Below, piece by piece: positions 26,190 through 37,259 of a stretch of 64,000 nucleotides of DNA (its first letter is position 1; the number at the start of each line of letters is the position of its first letter). Origin of the DNA: Methanococcus voltae PS. GTDB taxonomy: Archaea > AGJL01 > Methanococci > Methanococcales > Methanococcaceae. Below the pieces are notes generated by a model. It was given only the letters and a program-made list of their open reading frames with translations. It was not told the DNA's origin and did not search any database. The translations under genes were made by a program, and so were the position numbers. The stretch spans positions 434,001 through 498,000 of the forward strand of contig NZ_JANUCQ010000002.1 in the NCBI RefSeq assembly GCF_024807035.1, read 5' to 3'.

Positions 26190-28328
26190 ATGGAAAAAAT
26201 GCAAAGAAAGGCAAACTTATTAACTACTGCATTGGCATACACTAACGGACCGTTACATTTGGGTCATGCAAGAAGTACATACATTCCTGCGGATGTATAT
26301 AGAAGATTTTTAAAATTAAAAGGTGAAGAGGTCTACCATATTGGTGGTACCGATAATCACGGCGTCCCTATTACCCTTACTGCCGAAAAAGAAGGGGTTA
26401 CGCCATTAGATATTGTTACAAGATATCATAATGCGATTAAAGCCGATTTGGACACTTTAAACGTAGAATTTGATAACTTTGGACAAACACATAGTGATGT
26501 ACATATTGAAACTTCTCAAGAATTCTACAAAGAATTAAAAGAAGCTGGATACATCTATGAAAAAGAGATTGAACAATTTTACTGTCCAAAATGTGATAAA
26601 TACCTAGCAGATAGATATGTAGAAGGATTGTGCCCATTTTGTGGTGGTGAAGCAAGAGGTGACCACTGTGAAGTTTGTGGTAGGCACCTTGAACCTACAG
26701 AATTAAAAGAACCGTACTGCGTACATTGTAATTCAACACCTGAATTAAAAAAGTCGACACATTACTTCTTTAAATTAAGCGCTTTAAAAGATGAATTAAT
26801 TAAATACCTTAATTCAGCTGAAAAAATGCCTGAACATGTTAAAAACCTTGCTTTAAACTGGGTTAATGAATTACACGACTGGGACGTTTCAAGGAACTTA
26901 AAATGGGGCGTACCAATTCCGGGTTGTGAGGACCAAGTAATGTATGTATGGCTAGAAGCTCCTATAGGTTATATTTCATTCAGTAAAGCTTTAGGCGATA
27001 AATGGGAAATTCTTTGGAAAGAAAATAAAGAAAATAATGAAGATGAAGAAAGCGAAAATAAAAAAGAAAGTGAAATAATTCACTTTATTGGAAAAGATAT
27101 TACTGTGCACCATGCGGTATTCTGGCCTGGAATGTTAGAGGGAATTAATAAAGTAAATGGCTATAAAATGCCTACTGCGGTTGTAAGTGGTGGATACCTT
27201 ACATTAGAAGGTAGAAAAATGAGTACCAGTAAAAATTGGGTTGTATGGGTTTCTGACTTTGTTAAAAACTTTAACACCGATTATTTAAGGTACTTCTTAC
27301 TTGCAAATGCACCACTTTATAGAGATACAGACTTCTCCTGGGATGAATTCCAAAAAAGAGTTAATACTGAATTAATTGATAATATCGGTAACTTTACACA
27401 CCGTTCATTAGTATTTGCAAACAGAAAATTCGATAAAGTACCTTTAGTTGATGAAAATGGTTTACTTGATGTAGATAAAGCTTTACTTTTAAAAGCTGAA
27501 GAAACAGTTTCTAAAGTAGATGAATTGATAAGAAAATTTAACTTTAAGGATGCGCTTATGGAAATTATCCTTTTAGGAAAAGAAGGAAACGGATACTTCC
27601 AATCAAACGAACCTTGGGCAATTGAAGATGAAGAAAGACTTAAACAAGTGATTTATACTTGCTGTAAAGTTGTAAAAAGCCTTACTTATTTGTTATCCCC
27701 ATTTATGCCTGAAAAAACTTCTGCACTCTTGGATTTAATGAATGAAGAAAATGACTTAGAAGTTAGAGGAAACGAACTTAAAAAGCCAAAAATTTTATTT
27801 TCAAAAATTAGCGATGAATCAATTGCGATGATGAAGAAAAAACTTGAAAAATTGATAAAAGCGGAAGAAAAGAAAAATAAAAATAAAGATAAAAATAGTA
27901 AAAAAGAAGACGGAAAAAACAATAATAATAAAAAAGATGAAAATAAAAGTAGTCAAGGAAAAGATACTAAAAATAAAAATGGTGAAAACATGTGCGAAGA
28001 AAATACACTCATCAGTATTGACGACTTTGCAAAAATCGACTTAAGAGTCGGTAAAATAGTTGAAGTTGAAGAAGTTAAAAGGTCAAAAAAGTTATACAAA
28101 ATTATGGTTGACATTGGAACAGAAACAAGACAAATTGTTTCAGGTTTAAAAGAAGACTACGAAATCGATGATTTAGTTGGTAAAAAAATCATAGTTATCT
28201 GTAATTTACAGCCTGCAAAATTATGCGGTGTTGAATCACAAGGTATGCTTTTAGCTGCTGAAGACGATAAACTTGTAAGTTTATTAACTTTAGATAGGGA
28301 TATTGACCTTGGTTCAAAAATTCACTAA
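26190..28328 (+). CDS. metG: Methionyl-tRNA synthetase with C-terminal tRNA-binding domain
   Basis: A class I synthetase of 712 residues. The HIGH motif is HLGHARS, two zinc knuckles follow ([25 protein letters not shown]), and the KMSKS loop is KMSTSKNW. An anticodon-binding helical domain precedes a Lys/Asn-rich linker (about 575-620). The C-terminal EMAP/Trbp111-type domain follows ([27 protein letters not shown]), which binds tRNA and often dimerises. The frame is open upstream to 26151, but GGTG 5 nt before the ATG at 26190 sets the start. The linker and an acidic insert near residue 290 ([15 protein letters not shown]) are lineage extras. Confidence 0.97.
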   Translation: MEKMQRKANLLTTALAYTNGPLHLGHARSTYIPADVYRRFLKLKGEEVYHIGGTDNHGVPITLTAEKEGVTPLDIVTRYHNAIKADLDTLNVEFDNFGQTHSDVHIETSQEFYKELKEAGYIYEKEIEQFYCPKCDKYLADRYVEGLCPFCGGEARGDHCEVCGRHLEPTELKEPYCVHCNSTPELKKSTHYFFKLSALKDELIKYLNSAEKMPEHVKNLALNWVNELHDWDVSRNLKWGVPIPGCEDQVMYVWLEAPIGYISFSKALGDKWEILWKENKENNEDEESENKKESEIIHFIGKDITVHHAVFWPGMLEGINKVNGYKMPTAVVSGGYLTLEGRKMSTSKNWVVWVSDFVKNFNTDYLRYFLLANAPLYRDTDFSWDEFQKRVNTELIDNIGNFTHRSLVFANRKFDKVPLVDENGLLDVDKALLLKAEETVSKVDELIRKFNFKDALMEIILLGKEGNGYFQSNEPWAIEDEERLKQVIYTCCKVVKSLTYLLSPFMPEKTSALLDLMNEENDLEVRGNELKKPKILFSKISDESIAMMKKKLEKLIKAEEKKNKNKDKNSKKEDGKNNNNKKDENKSSQGKDTKNKNGENMCEENTLISIDDFAKIDLRVGKIVEVEEVKRSKKLYKIMVDIGTETRQIVSGLKEDYEIDDLVGKKIIVICNLQPAKLCGVESQGMLLAAEDDKLVSLLTLDRDIDLGSKIH

Positions 28329-28533
28329 ATAAAATGAAATAAAATAAACTTATTTCTTTATTTTTATTTTTTTATATTATTTTATTATTATTTTATTATT
28401 ATTTTATTATTTTCAAAAACTAGATAGAAAAATGAATATAATACAATATTCATAAATATCTATAGAAATTTTTACTAAAATTTACTATCCTATTGTACAA
28501 TTTCATAAATTATACAATCTAAAAGGCGATTTA

Positions 28534-30297
28534 ATGATTTTAAAAGTAAAATATGTTGATTTAGATATCGAAAAAAATTCTGTTGTAATTAATGAAGAAG
28601 ATTTAAAGAAAAGTGGTTATAAAGTAGGGGACAGGCTATTTTTAGAAGTACAAGGTAGTTCTTTAGTTGTGGTTATACACTCTACAAGCACTATTGTAAA
28701 ACCTGGAGAAGTGGGCATAACTAGACATATTACTTTAAAATTAGAGGAAGGACACGATATAGAACTAAAACAGGCTATTGTACCAAAATCCATAAAAATC
28801 ATTAAAAAGAAGCTTAACGGGGAAATTCTTTCTACCACGGATATAAATACACTTATTGCAGAATTAAAGATTAGTAGACTTTCAAACACTGAAATATCAT
28901 CATTTGTAGCAGGTAGCTATATAAATGATATGAATATGAACGAAATTGTTGATATGACGAAAAGCATGGCTTCAACCGGTGATTTATTAGACTGGGGTAG
29001 AGATACAGTTGTAGATGTCCACAGTATTGGAGGTATTGCTGGAAATAAATATGCGTTGCTTGTTGTTCCTATTGTAGCGGCTGCAGGTGTTAAAATACCT
29101 AAAACGTCATCCCGAGCTATTACTAGTGGTGCAGGTACTGCAGATGTACTCGAAGTTGTAACAAACGTTACCCTCACTAAAAACGAGATAATGGACTTAA
29201 TTAGAGACACTAGCGGTTGCTTAATTTGGGCAGGAGGTATGAGTTTAGCACCAGTGGACGATATGTTTATAAATGTGGAAAGTAGGCTCTCTATTAATCC
29301 TAAATGCTTAATGTTGTCAAGTGTAATGTCCAAAAAAGTTGCAATGGGTATAAAATGTTTAGTAATTGACATACCTATTGGAGAAGGTGCCAAAGTAAAA
29401 ACAGAAGCCGAAGCAAGGAAATTGGCAAGTAGTTTTATAGAACTTGGAGAATTGTTGAAAATAAAAGTCGAGTGTATTATTACATACGGCGGTCAGCCAC
29501 TAGGTAGAGCAATAGGTCCTGCTTTAGAAATGAAAGAAGCATTAGAAGCTCTTGAACATCCAGAAGAAGCACCAGAAAGTTTAATTGAAAAATCGTTATC
29601 TATTGCAGGTATACTTTTAGAACTAAGTGGGGCATCAATGAAAGGAGATGGAATGGAAGCTGCAAAAGAAATATTGTATTCAGGCAAAGCTCTTGACAAA
29701 TTTAGAGAAATAATTTATAAACAGTATGAAAATAAAGTGAAAATAAAGTCGAAAAGTGAAAATTCGGAAAATATAAGCTTTGATGAAAATTATAACGTAA
29801 GTGAAAAATTATTTGAAAATTTAAACTTAAGTGTAGATTTAGATTCTGATTCAGATTCTCAGGATAAAAATGAAGAAAATTCAGAAAATATCGCTAAAAA
29901 AGATAACTTAAGTAAAAAAGGTAAAAAAGACAAGAAAAATAAAATTGATGCCCAAAATATTGAAAAAACATATTTAAAAAAATTAAACAATTTGAAATCT
30001 GAAGATATAAAAATAGCCAAATATAGCTACGATATCGTTTCCCCTACAAGAGGCTACATTACTAAAGTTTCAAACAAAGGATTGATAGATGTTGTAAAAG
30101 AGGCCGGAGCTCCTTTTGATAAAAAAGCGGGTATTATGTTAAATGTTAAAATTGGAAATAATGTCAAAAAGGGCGATATATTATATACCGTTTATTCAGA
30201 TTCTGAAGAAATGCTTACCAATGCCATTACTTTAGCAAGACGTATTTACCCAGTGAATGTTGAAGGTATGATTATCAAAAAAGTCAGTAAATTCTAA
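28534..30297 (+). CDS. deoA: AMP phosphorylase (archaeal thymidine-phosphorylase family)
   Basis: A 587-residue enzyme of the nucleoside-phosphorylase class II fold. Archaeal AMP phosphorylase splits AMP with phosphate to ribose 1,5-bisphosphate, feeding the type III RuBisCO pathway. Visible family segments are the roughly 80-residue N-terminal domain, DVHSIGGIAGNKYALLVVPIVA, SSRAITSGAGTADVLE, IWAGGMSLAPVDD and YGGQPLGRAIGPALE. Between about 400 and 490 an acidic/Lys-rich insert (DLDSDSDSQDKNEEN and neighbours) interrupts the C-terminal domain, which resumes at YDIVSPTRGYITKVSNKGL. The normal enzyme is about 500 residues, so the insert explains the excess. ATG follows GGCGAT. Confidence 0.92.
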   Translation: MILKVKYVDLDIEKNSVVINEEDLKKSGYKVGDRLFLEVQGSSLVVVIHSTSTIVKPGEVGITRHITLKLEEGHDIELKQAIVPKSIKIIKKKLNGEILSTTDINTLIAELKISRLSNTEISSFVAGSYINDMNMNEIVDMTKSMASTGDLLDWGRDTVVDVHSIGGIAGNKYALLVVPIVAAAGVKIPKTSSRAITSGAGTADVLEVVTNVTLTKNEIMDLIRDTSGCLIWAGGMSLAPVDDMFINVESRLSINPKCLMLSSVMSKKVAMGIKCLVIDIPIGEGAKVKTEAEARKLASSFIELGELLKIKVECIITYGGQPLGRAIGPALEMKEALEALEHPEEAPESLIEKSLSIAGILLELSGASMKGDGMEAAKEILYSGKALDKFREIIYKQYENKVKIKSKSENSENISFDENYNVSEKLFENLNLSVDLDSDSDSQDKNEENSENIAKKDNLSKKGKKDKKNKIDAQNIEKTYLKKLNNLKSEDIKIAKYSYDIVSPTRGYITKVSNKGLIDVVKEAGAPFDKKAGIMLNVKIGNNVKKGDILYTVYSDSEEMLTNAITLARRIYPVNVEGMIIKKVSKF

Positions 30298-30475
30298 TTA
30301 GATAATACATATTTTTATTTTTAATTTATTTTTAATTTATATAATAATATATATTACTTTTTTTAAAATATATTATAAAGAAATATCACACATATTTATC
30401 TGAGGTAACAATATTTCAAAAGTATTTTATAAGGTATGTACATAATGTGTCATAATAATTTAATTCGGTGTAAAA

Positions 30476-31282
30476 ATGGATATAATTCAGATTATCGACA
30501 ATTTTATATATGAACACTATATTTATCCAATAGAAGCAGGAACAGGCTACAATCTAGTTCAAGAATTTACTTACGGGATATTATTATTTGTAATGGTTTA
30601 TTTATTTTATAAAATAGCTCAAAGATTCCAAATAGAAATTGATGAGAAATTTGCGAAAGTAACAATCTTCTATATCATATTAATTACACTTATGCGTGCA
30701 TTAGTTGATGCTGGCGTTATTGAGAGATTAGTCTATACAGTTACTCCCGGAATTGTGATATTAATTGGGGCTTACTATTTACTTTCCTTGATTATTTCGG
30801 GAGCTTTATTGAAGAAAAAATATTACCTAGGCTCTATAGTAATGGCGGTAATCCCGATATTGTATTTTTTATATGAATTTGCTCAAAGAATAGTGCATAT
30901 TGAAGCATTTACACTTGTAGCAGTGATACTTGCAATATCCTATGTTTTATCGATATTATTACTAACCAGGATTAAGAAATCAAAAATTGAAAAATTAGAT
31001 AAGTATACAATATTTTCTCAACTTGTTGACGCCTCTGCTACTTCTGTGGGTATTGCAGTTTATGGTTATTGGGAACAACACCCGGTACCAAGATTCTTTA
31101 TGGATTTACTTGGCCCTTATGCCATGATACCTTTAAAACTAATCGTAGTAGTGCTAGTATTAGAGTTATTCAATAGGGAAGTTGAAAATAAAAATCTTAG
31201 AAATATTTTAAAAATAGCGGTATTATCATTGGGACTAGCACCAGGTCTTAGAAACTTATTTAGAACTATTATGGGTGTTTAA
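30476..31282 (+). CDS. DUF63 family integral membrane protein
   Basis: A 268-residue protein with about seven hydrophobic segments spread over its length. The segment QLVDASATSVGIAVYGYWEQHPVPRFF is typical of the archaeal DUF63 family, as is the LMRALVDAGVI region. The function is not established. ATG follows GGTG. It is read in the same direction as the AMP phosphorylase gene upstream and the DUF2097 gene downstream, with 178 bp and 81 bp spacers. Confidence 0.8.
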   Translation: MDIIQIIDNFIYEHYIYPIEAGTGYNLVQEFTYGILLFVMVYLFYKIAQRFQIEIDEKFAKVTIFYIILITLMRALVDAGVIERLVYTVTPGIVILIGAYYLLSLIISGALLKKKYYLGSIVMAVIPILYFLYEFAQRIVHIEAFTLVAVILAISYVLSILLLTRIKKSKIEKLDKYTIFSQLVDASATSVGIAVYGYWEQHPVPRFFMDLLGPYAMIPLKLIVVVLVLELFNREVENKNLRNILKIAVLSLGLAPGLRNLFRTIMGV

Positions 31283-31363
31283 TAGATTAATAGATTAATA
31301 ACTATCATATAATTAAATAGGTAAAGATAATAATTATTGATGAAAAAATGGAAAGGCGATTAT

Positions 31364-31663
31364 ATGAGTTATGAAAAAGATATTGAAGGAATGGAAATTA
31401 TTGAAAGAACTATGGATTATGATGAATTAGTTGATTACGTAAAAAAATATGTTGATGAAGATGATTACGTTGAAGTTTATTTTGGACGTGCACATGTTGA
31501 AGGTACTATTGAATCCATTACAGATACTCATTATAGAATAGATACCCATCACGATAGTATGGGACTATTAGAGTTTGATTTAAAAGATGTAGAAGAAGAT
31601 TTATTGGAATTTGTACATATTCCAGAGTCCGAAACTAAAAGAATTGTAATATCCATATTGTAA
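31364..31663 (+). CDS. DUF2097 family protein
   Basis: A 99-residue acidic protein (MSYEKDIEGMEIIERTMDYDELVDY), resembling the methanogen-restricted DUF2097 family. The middle VEVYFGRAHVEGTIESITD looks like a small beta barrel. The best start is the ATG at 31364 behind GGCGAT; the open frame reaches 31337. The function is unknown and nothing in the neighbourhood explains it. Confidence 0.65.
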   Translation: MSYEKDIEGMEIIERTMDYDELVDYVKKYVDEDDYVEVYFGRAHVEGTIESITDTHYRIDTHHDSMGLLEFDLKDVEEDLLEFVHIPESETKRIVISIL

Positions 31664-32025
31664 AATTCTTTTTTTATTTTATTTTTAGTTTTTTTATTGC
31701 GTTTATCGGCACTTCATATAATATTTATACTGCTAATGGGGTATATTAAAAATTTAATAGTCATATGTTTTTATGAATAAATAACAAGTTTTTTAAATAA
31801 GGTATCAATATATTTATTATAATAAATTTAACGAGATATAACTTAATAAAAAAACTCCTAAATAATGCCAAATTAATGTTTTTCAAGTTAATATCATTTA
31901 ATAAATATCATCTAATATTATTCATAAATATAAAAATACAGTATTAAAATTTAAAAACACTCTTGCAAAAAATTGATAATATAATATATTGTAGAAGAGA
32001 TGAAAGAAGCCCGAAAGGTGAAAAT
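31664..32025. other. Gap upstream of the 32026 hypothetical
   Basis: These 362 bp have a T-rich stretch directly after the DUF2097 gene and a slightly less A+T-rich patch at 31697-31745. The rest is A+T. The last 60 bp carry GGTG 5 nt before the next ATG. No gene is supported. Confidence 0.4.
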
Positions 32026-32448
32026 ATGGCAGTAATGGGTGCACAAGGTAAAAAACTTGACATTACGTATGGGGATAATGCCATACTAAAATTGATAAAT
32101 GAAGAGGGAGAATTATTAGATAATGCAATTATGGACGATGAAACGGCTACATTATTTATAACTCTTTTAAACCAAGGTGTGGTGTTATCCGAAGAAATAA
32201 ATAGGAAATATAAAAAAGATGGGATTAGATTACATAAAATACAAGACGTAGGCACTTGTTTTGCGGATGATTGCAGAGTTTCAATTGCGATACTACCTGC
32301 AGATGAAAAAAGGACTGCTTCCATATTAATAGGAATACATAAAGAAAACACGCATAACGCATTGATTGTTAAACCTAAAAGAGCTTCATTTATTAGTTTT
32401 ACAGTTTTAAAAATGTTAATGGAAAATGCAACTATGGAAATTGAATAA
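32026..32448 (+). CDS. Hypothetical protein, unrecognised
   Basis: A 140-residue soluble protein (MAVMGAQGKKLDITYGDNAI) that I cannot assign. It has an acidic first half, two cysteines in DVGTCFADDCRVSIAIL, and a hydrophobic C-terminal helix region (ASFISFTVLKMLM). Codon use and the clean GGTG-ATG start argue for a real gene. It has no membrane segment or signal peptide. It faces hjc tail to tail, with 144 bp between stops. Confidence 0.6.
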   Translation: MAVMGAQGKKLDITYGDNAILKLINEEGELLDNAIMDDETATLFITLLNQGVVLSEEINRKYKKDGIRLHKIQDVGTCFADDCRVSIAILPADEKRTASILIGIHKENTHNALIVKPKRASFISFTVLKMLMENATMEIE

Positions 32449-32592
32449 TAGTTTAGTAATCTATTAAATAACTACTAAAATATAAAATAAGATATTAATA
32501 CGATAAAATACTATAATATATCATAAAATAACTATAAAATAAAATATTATAAGTTATAGTATAACTTAAAAATAGCATAACTTACAAATTAT

Positions 32593-32991
32593 TTAAATCA
32601 ATCTTTTTTGAACATCTTTTCCAACTAGTTCGTCAATATCTCTAGATAAAGGACATAATTTTGTATAATCCAAAGCGTAATTTTTACCTGCTGAAGCTAT
32701 ATCATCGGGATTTATAAATAAACATTTGTTCATAATTTTTACGGCAAGATATGGCTCCCCTCCAAAAATTTCGGAAAATTCAACTAATTTTTCAACGTCT
32801 TCGTTAGGTATATACATTTTTTCTTTAGAAGTTGATTTACACTCAAATACAAAGTGCTTTCCACTTTTACCTGCAACCAAATCAACACCGTGACTTCCTG
32901 CACTTCGGATAACTGCAAAGCCTTTATTTTCTAAATTTTTTTTTAATTCTCTTTCAAAAGTTGAACCTTTTCGATATTTATTATATGCCAT
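32593..32991 (-). CDS. hjc: Holliday junction resolvase Hjc
   Basis: A 132-residue nuclease of the archaeal Hjc family that cuts four-way DNA junctions during recombination. The opening YRKGSTFERELKKNLENKGF carries the first catalytic Glu. Next come AVIRSAGSHGVDLVAGKSGKH with the metal-binding Asp, and VFECKSTSKEK with the E-x-K pair. All of these are the PD-(D/E)xK nuclease residues. The length is normal. ATG follows AAGGTAAG. The mscS gene lies downstream on the same strand? no: mscS lies upstream of it (33119-34219), also minus. Confidence 0.95.
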   Translation of the reverse strand: MAYNKYRKGSTFERELKKNLENKGFAVIRSAGSHGVDLVAGKSGKHFVFECKSTSKEKMYIPNEDVEKLVEFSEIFGGEPYLAVKIMNKCLFINPDDIASAGKNYALDYTKLCPLSRDIDELVGKDVQKRLI

Positions 32992-33118
32992 CTTACCTTA
33001 GCCCCGTTAAAATTTTAAGTATTTTAATATATAAATTGATAATCGCATAATTTTAAAAAATAATAGATTTAAGTATTTATTTATTATATTACTTTATTAT
33101 TTTATTAGTTTATTTCAA

Positions 33119-34219
33119 TTATTGTTCCCTTTCACCAATGAAATTAACATTTAGTGCATCGTCATCATTTGTTAAGTGTAATGTCTGAGTAGGGAATGCA
33201 AAGTCTATTCCTGCGTCTCTGAATTTAGTCATTATTTTTGTATTTACTTCGTCTACGGTTGTAAGGAAGTAATCAAAACCAAATTCTCTGACAAAGTACT
33301 CCACCCTAATATTTAGTGAGAAATTTCCAAATTCTGTAAATGAAACTCTGATTGGGTCAACTACTCCATGATGCTCATCCAATATATCTTTAATAATTTC
33401 CTTAGCTTTTACCATTTTTTCGGGTGTTGTGCTGTAAGTAACCCCAATTGTGGTTTTTACCTGCCTTTTTCGTCTTGCAGAATAGTTTTCAACCTCTGTT
33501 TTTACCAAATCACCATTAGGCACTGTTATAATGGTATCCCCAAAAGTTCTAACTTTGGTACTTCTAATACCCACTTCTTCAACGACACCTTCTCCACCGC
33601 CCCATTTTATCCAATCGTGTATTAAAAATGTCTTATCGGAAATTATGATTAATCCGCCCAAAAAATTTTCAAGCGTATCTTGTGAAGCCAATGCTACTGC
33701 CAAACCACCTATACAGATACCTGCTAGTAGTGCGGATATGTCAACCTGTAAATTGGCTAGCATTAGTAAAATACCCCCGATAACAATGAAGATTTTCAAT
33801 AATTTCCTTACAGGGGGTATAATTTGGTCATCTAATTTACTTTCCGATTTTTCAGCCCTTGGAATAATCCAATAGATAAAAACATCGTCAACAAATTTTA
33901 AAGTAAATATTAATAAAGCTAAGATATAAACTACATTTACACTTTCATTTACCAATGTTATTAAATTTGGCGTTAAATTAAGACTTAACATACCATATCT
34001 AAAGAATATTGCAAATACTACAATCATAAGTGGTAATTTTACAGCATCAATTACAACGTCGTCCCATACGGTTTTCGTTTTTCCCACTAATTTTTTAGCG
34101 TATTTTTCAATTAATATTTTTAAGACTTTTCCGGCAATTACGCCCAAAAAAATGTACACTATCAACATGACATACTCAAATATCGTATTTCCAAAAAGCA
34201 TAAAATTCAAATAATCCAT
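33119..34219 (-). CDS. MscS-family mechanosensitive channel (copy 1)
   Basis: A 366-residue membrane protein. Four or five hydrophobic segments cover the first roughly 190 residues. The pore-lining helix is rich in Gly/Ala (LLAGICIGGLAVALASQDTLENFLGG), followed by the beta domain (FLIHDWIKWGGGEGVVEEVGIRSTKVRTFGD, TIITVPNGDLV) and the C-terminal cytosolic part. It releases solutes on hypo-osmotic shock. It pairs functionally with proVWX by inference. A homologue of the same architecture lies at 45222-46298, matching the two MscS-type channels described in M. jannaschii. The ATG at 34219 follows GTGAT. Confidence 0.93.
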   Translation of the reverse strand: MDYLNFMLFGNTIFEYVMLIVYIFLGVIAGKVLKILIEKYAKKLVGKTKTVWDDVVIDAVKLPLMIVVFAIFFRYGMLSLNLTPNLITLVNESVNVVYILALLIFTLKFVDDVFIYWIIPRAEKSESKLDDQIIPPVRKLLKIFIVIGGILLMLANLQVDISALLAGICIGGLAVALASQDTLENFLGGLIIISDKTFLIHDWIKWGGGEGVVEEVGIRSTKVRTFGDTIITVPNGDLVKTEVENYSARRKRQVKTTIGVTYSTTPEKMVKAKEIIKDILDEHHGVVDPIRVSFTEFGNFSLNIRVEYFVREFGFDYFLTTVDEVNTKIMTKFRDAGIDFAFPTQTLHLTNDDDALNVNFIGEREQ

Positions 34220-34566
34220 AATATCACACAAATGTCGATTTTGGTTAGATTTATTTAATAATTTATAAGTTTAGTATTATATATTTATTTCTTTATTCCA
34301 ATATGAATTTATTGATTATTTTAGAGTTCATATTTATGAATATTTATTTATGAATATCGATTGGATTAAATTGTTCAATAGTCTATTAGTCGCCTGTATA
34401 TATAATATAAAAATTAAGGGGTTAAATAGAAAACTATGTATATTTTTATATAGAATGTAAAAATACGATTTAAATTTAATTTACAATATAATTTTAAAAT
34501 TATTATTAACTTATTAAATTATTAAATTTGCTAAATTAGAAACAAAATAAGTACTATGTGATAGTT
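34220..34566. other. Divergent promoter region mscS / cbiL
   Basis: These 347 bp lie between divergent genes. They contain the direct repeat TTTATGAATAT (near 34332 and 34348) and the TATA-like TATATATAATATAAA near 34398. No gene is supported. Confidence 0.4.
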
Positions 34567-35268
34567 ATGGTTGTAAAAAAAGTTTATGGAATCGGTGTTG
34601 GCCCAGGTTCTAAAGATATGATAACATTAAAAGCTCAAAAAATTTTAAAAAACACTAAAAAATTATTTGTGCCAATTTCTAAACACGGAAAAACCTCAGT
34701 AGCTTATGAAATAGTTAAAGAATTTTTAAATCCTGAAACTGAAGTTGTAGAATTACTTTTCCCCATGTGCAAAGATGAAACGCTATTGAAAAAACATTGG
34801 GATGAAGCAACAGAGCAAATTATTAATTCAGAGGATGAAGTCTCCATAATTACTATTGGGGATGTAACATTATACAGTACCCTCTCATACGTTTGGCATA
34901 GATTAAAAGATAATAATATTGACGTAGAGATTTTAAACGGCATATCATCACCTTTCGCTGCAGCTAGTGCTTTAAACATTCCCCTCGTAGAAGGAGATGA
35001 AAAATTAGCAATATTGCCCCAAGGAAAAGATTTAGAAAATACTCTAGAACATTTTGACACTGTAGTCATTATGAAAACCAATGATTTAGAAGAAAAACTT
35101 AAAAATTGTAAAGAATTAATGAATAATAAAGAAAAATACATTATTGGTATTGTAAATCGTGTAACTTGTGATAACCAAAAAATAGATTTTGGAAAAATGG
35201 ACGAAATAGATTTTAATTTAGTTAAAGAATATCTTTCGTTGGCAATTATCAAAAAAATAAAAGAATAA
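34567..35268 (+). CDS. cbiL: Cobalt-factor II / precorrin-2 C20-methyltransferase CbiL
   Basis: A 233-residue SAM-dependent tetrapyrrole methylase. The family start KKVYGIGVGPGSKDMITLKA is present, followed by SIITIGDVTLYSTLSYVW and NGISSPFAAASALNIPL, the C20-methyltransferase signatures. It acts early in anaerobic cobamide synthesis; methanogens need cobamides for their methyltransferases. The ATG at 34567 follows GTGAT, and two in-frame upstream codons give a GTG alternative at 34558. A CobT-like protein lies 2 kb downstream, also tied to cobamides. Confidence 0.92.
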   Translation: MVVKKVYGIGVGPGSKDMITLKAQKILKNTKKLFVPISKHGKTSVAYEIVKEFLNPETEVVELLFPMCKDETLLKKHWDEATEQIINSEDEVSIITIGDVTLYSTLSYVWHRLKDNNIDVEILNGISSPFAAASALNIPLVEGDEKLAILPQGKDLENTLEHFDTVVIMKTNDLEEKLKNCKELMNNKEKYIIGIVNRVTCDNQKIDFGKMDEIDFNLVKEYLSLAIIKKIKE

Positions 35269-35395
35269 TTAATAAGATAGATTTAAAAATGATAGATATA
35301 AATATCTAAGTAAATTAATTAATAATTAAATTATTAAATTATTAAAATAAAATTGTAACCAAATATGAATTAAATCAACTATAATCGGTGTTATG

Positions 35396-37051
35396 ATGAA
35401 TATGAGAAGTGACAATGTTAAAAAAGGTGTTTCAAGAGCCCCTAACAGAAGTTTATTAAAAGCTTGCGGATACACTAATGAAGAAATCGAAAAACCATTT
35501 ATTGGTGTTGTAAACAGCTTTACCGAGGTTGTACCTGGGCATATTGATTTAAATAAGGTTTCTGAAGCTGTTAAAAAGGGTATTTACGCTAATGGCGGTA
35601 CTCCTTTTGAGTTTAATACAATGGCGATTTGCGACGGTATTGCTATGGGTCATGAGGGTATGAAATACTCCTTACCATCAAGAGAGTTAATTGCGGATAC
35701 TGTTGAAAGTATGGCAAAAGCTCACGGCTTTGATGGTTTAGTTTTAATACCTGCGTGCGATAAAATAGTACCTGGAATGATTATGGGTGCTTTAAGGTTG
35801 GATATTCCATTCATAGTTGTTACTGGTGGCCCAATGATGCCTGGAGAACTTAAAGGTAAAAACTACGACTTGATAAACGTATTTGAAGGCGTAGGGGAAT
35901 ACAACGTTGGAAAAATTACCGAAAAAGAACTTTTAGAAATTGAAGATTGTGCTTGTCCAGGAGCTGGTAGCTGTGCAGGATTATTCACTGCAAACAGTAT
36001 GGCTTGCTTAACTGAAGCTTTGGGTCTTTCACTCCCAATGTGTGCCACAACTCCTGCAGTAGATGCTTTAAAAGTTAGATTGGCTAAAAAAAGTGGTATG
36101 AAAGTTGTAGATTTGGTAAAAGAAGACGTAAAACCTACTGACATTTTAACAAAAGAAGCATTTGAAAATGCCATACTTGTTGACCTTGCATTAGGTGGCT
36201 CCACAAATACAACATTACACATTCCCGCAATTGCAAACGAAATAAGCGAGAAATTTATCACATTAGATGATTTTGACAGACTTTCAGATGCTGTACCACA
36301 TATTACGTCCATTAGCCCGGGTGGATGCCACTATATGGTAGATTTACATAAGGCTGGAGGCATACCTGCAGTTTTAAACGTTTTAAAAGACACTATTAGG
36401 GATGTTAAAACCGTTTCTGGGGAAACTACACGTGAAATAGCTGAAAAAGTAAAACACTTTGACAAAACAGTTATAAGAAGTGTTGAAGAACCTGTTCACA
36501 AAACCGCAGGTTTGAGAGTTTTAAAAGGAAATCTTGCTCCAAATGGGTGTGTTGTTAAAATCGGTGCGGTTAGCCCTAAAATGCACAAACATGAAGGACC
36601 TGCAAAGGTTTACAATTCAGAAGAAGATGCAATTACTGCTATATTCAATAATGAAATTGTTAAAGGCGATGTCGTAATTATAAGATATGAAGGTCCTGCG
36701 GGCGGTCCTGGAATGAGAGAAATGCTTTCCCCAACATCTGCAATTTGTGGAATGGGCTTAGATGATAGTGTAGCTTTAATTACTGACGGTAGATTTAGCG
36801 GTGGTAGTAGAGGACCTTGTATCGGGCATATTTCACCTGAGGCACAAGCGGGCGGACCTATTGCATTAATCGAAAATGGGGACATTATAAAAATTGATAT
36901 GATTGAAAAATCTATTGATTTACTCGTAGATGATGCAGAATTAGATAAAAGATTGAAGAACTGGAAAAAACCCGAGTTAAACGTTAAAGGTTACTTAAAA
37001 CGATACTCTAAGCTAGTTTCATCTGCAGACGAAGGAGCAGTTTTAAAATAA
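35396..37051 (+). CDS. ilvD: Dihydroxy-acid dehydratase
   Basis: About 551 residues, full length. It dehydrates 2,3-dihydroxy acids in valine, leucine and isoleucine synthesis. Fe-S ligand cysteines sit in [10 protein letters not shown] and [20 protein letters not shown]. Further IlvD/Edd signatures are [27 protein letters not shown] and [15 protein letters not shown]. Three ATGs occur within nine bases (35393, 35396, 35402); 35396 has GGTG 5 nt upstream. The gene stands alone. Confidence 0.97.
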   Translation: MNMRSDNVKKGVSRAPNRSLLKACGYTNEEIEKPFIGVVNSFTEVVPGHIDLNKVSEAVKKGIYANGGTPFEFNTMAICDGIAMGHEGMKYSLPSRELIADTVESMAKAHGFDGLVLIPACDKIVPGMIMGALRLDIPFIVVTGGPMMPGELKGKNYDLINVFEGVGEYNVGKITEKELLEIEDCACPGAGSCAGLFTANSMACLTEALGLSLPMCATTPAVDALKVRLAKKSGMKVVDLVKEDVKPTDILTKEAFENAILVDLALGGSTNTTLHIPAIANEISEKFITLDDFDRLSDAVPHITSISPGGCHYMVDLHKAGGIPAVLNVLKDTIRDVKTVSGETTREIAEKVKHFDKTVIRSVEEPVHKTAGLRVLKGNLAPNGCVVKIGAVSPKMHKHEGPAKVYNSEEDAITAIFNNEIVKGDVVIIRYEGPAGGPGMREMLSPTSAICGMGLDDSVALITDGRFSGGSRGPCIGHISPEAQAGGPIALIENGDIIKIDMIEKSIDLLVDDAELDKRLKNWKKPELNVKGYLKRYSKLVSSADEGAVLK

Positions 37052-37259
37052 TTAATAAAATACTAAACTAAATTATCACATATCTTATTATATATTTATA
37101 TTATAATTTTTTCTTTTTTATAGGAATATACTTTAAAAAAATACTTTAAAACAATAATTTGAAATCAACTATTTTATATAGAATTAAATTAAATCATTTA
37201 TTCATACTTATAATAACCATTTATAATATCAAGATATTACATTAAAATTATGGGATACT

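Noticed and set aside
28917-29393. Minus-strand open frame of 158 codons opposite the AMP phosphorylase gene
   Set aside because: It is an antisense shadow of a strongly conserved enzyme; the translation has no family features.
31944-32351. Minus-strand open frame of 135 codons opposite the 32026 hypothetical
   Set aside because: The plus-strand frame has a good ribosome site and balanced composition; the antisense is Ser/Phe/Ile-rich.
34704-35252. Minus-strand open frame of 182 codons opposite cbiL
   Set aside because: Antisense to a clear CbiL gene, with no recognisable protein character.
35863-36312. Minus-strand open frame of 149 codons opposite ilvD
   Set aside because: Shadow of IlvD; no start signal or motifs.
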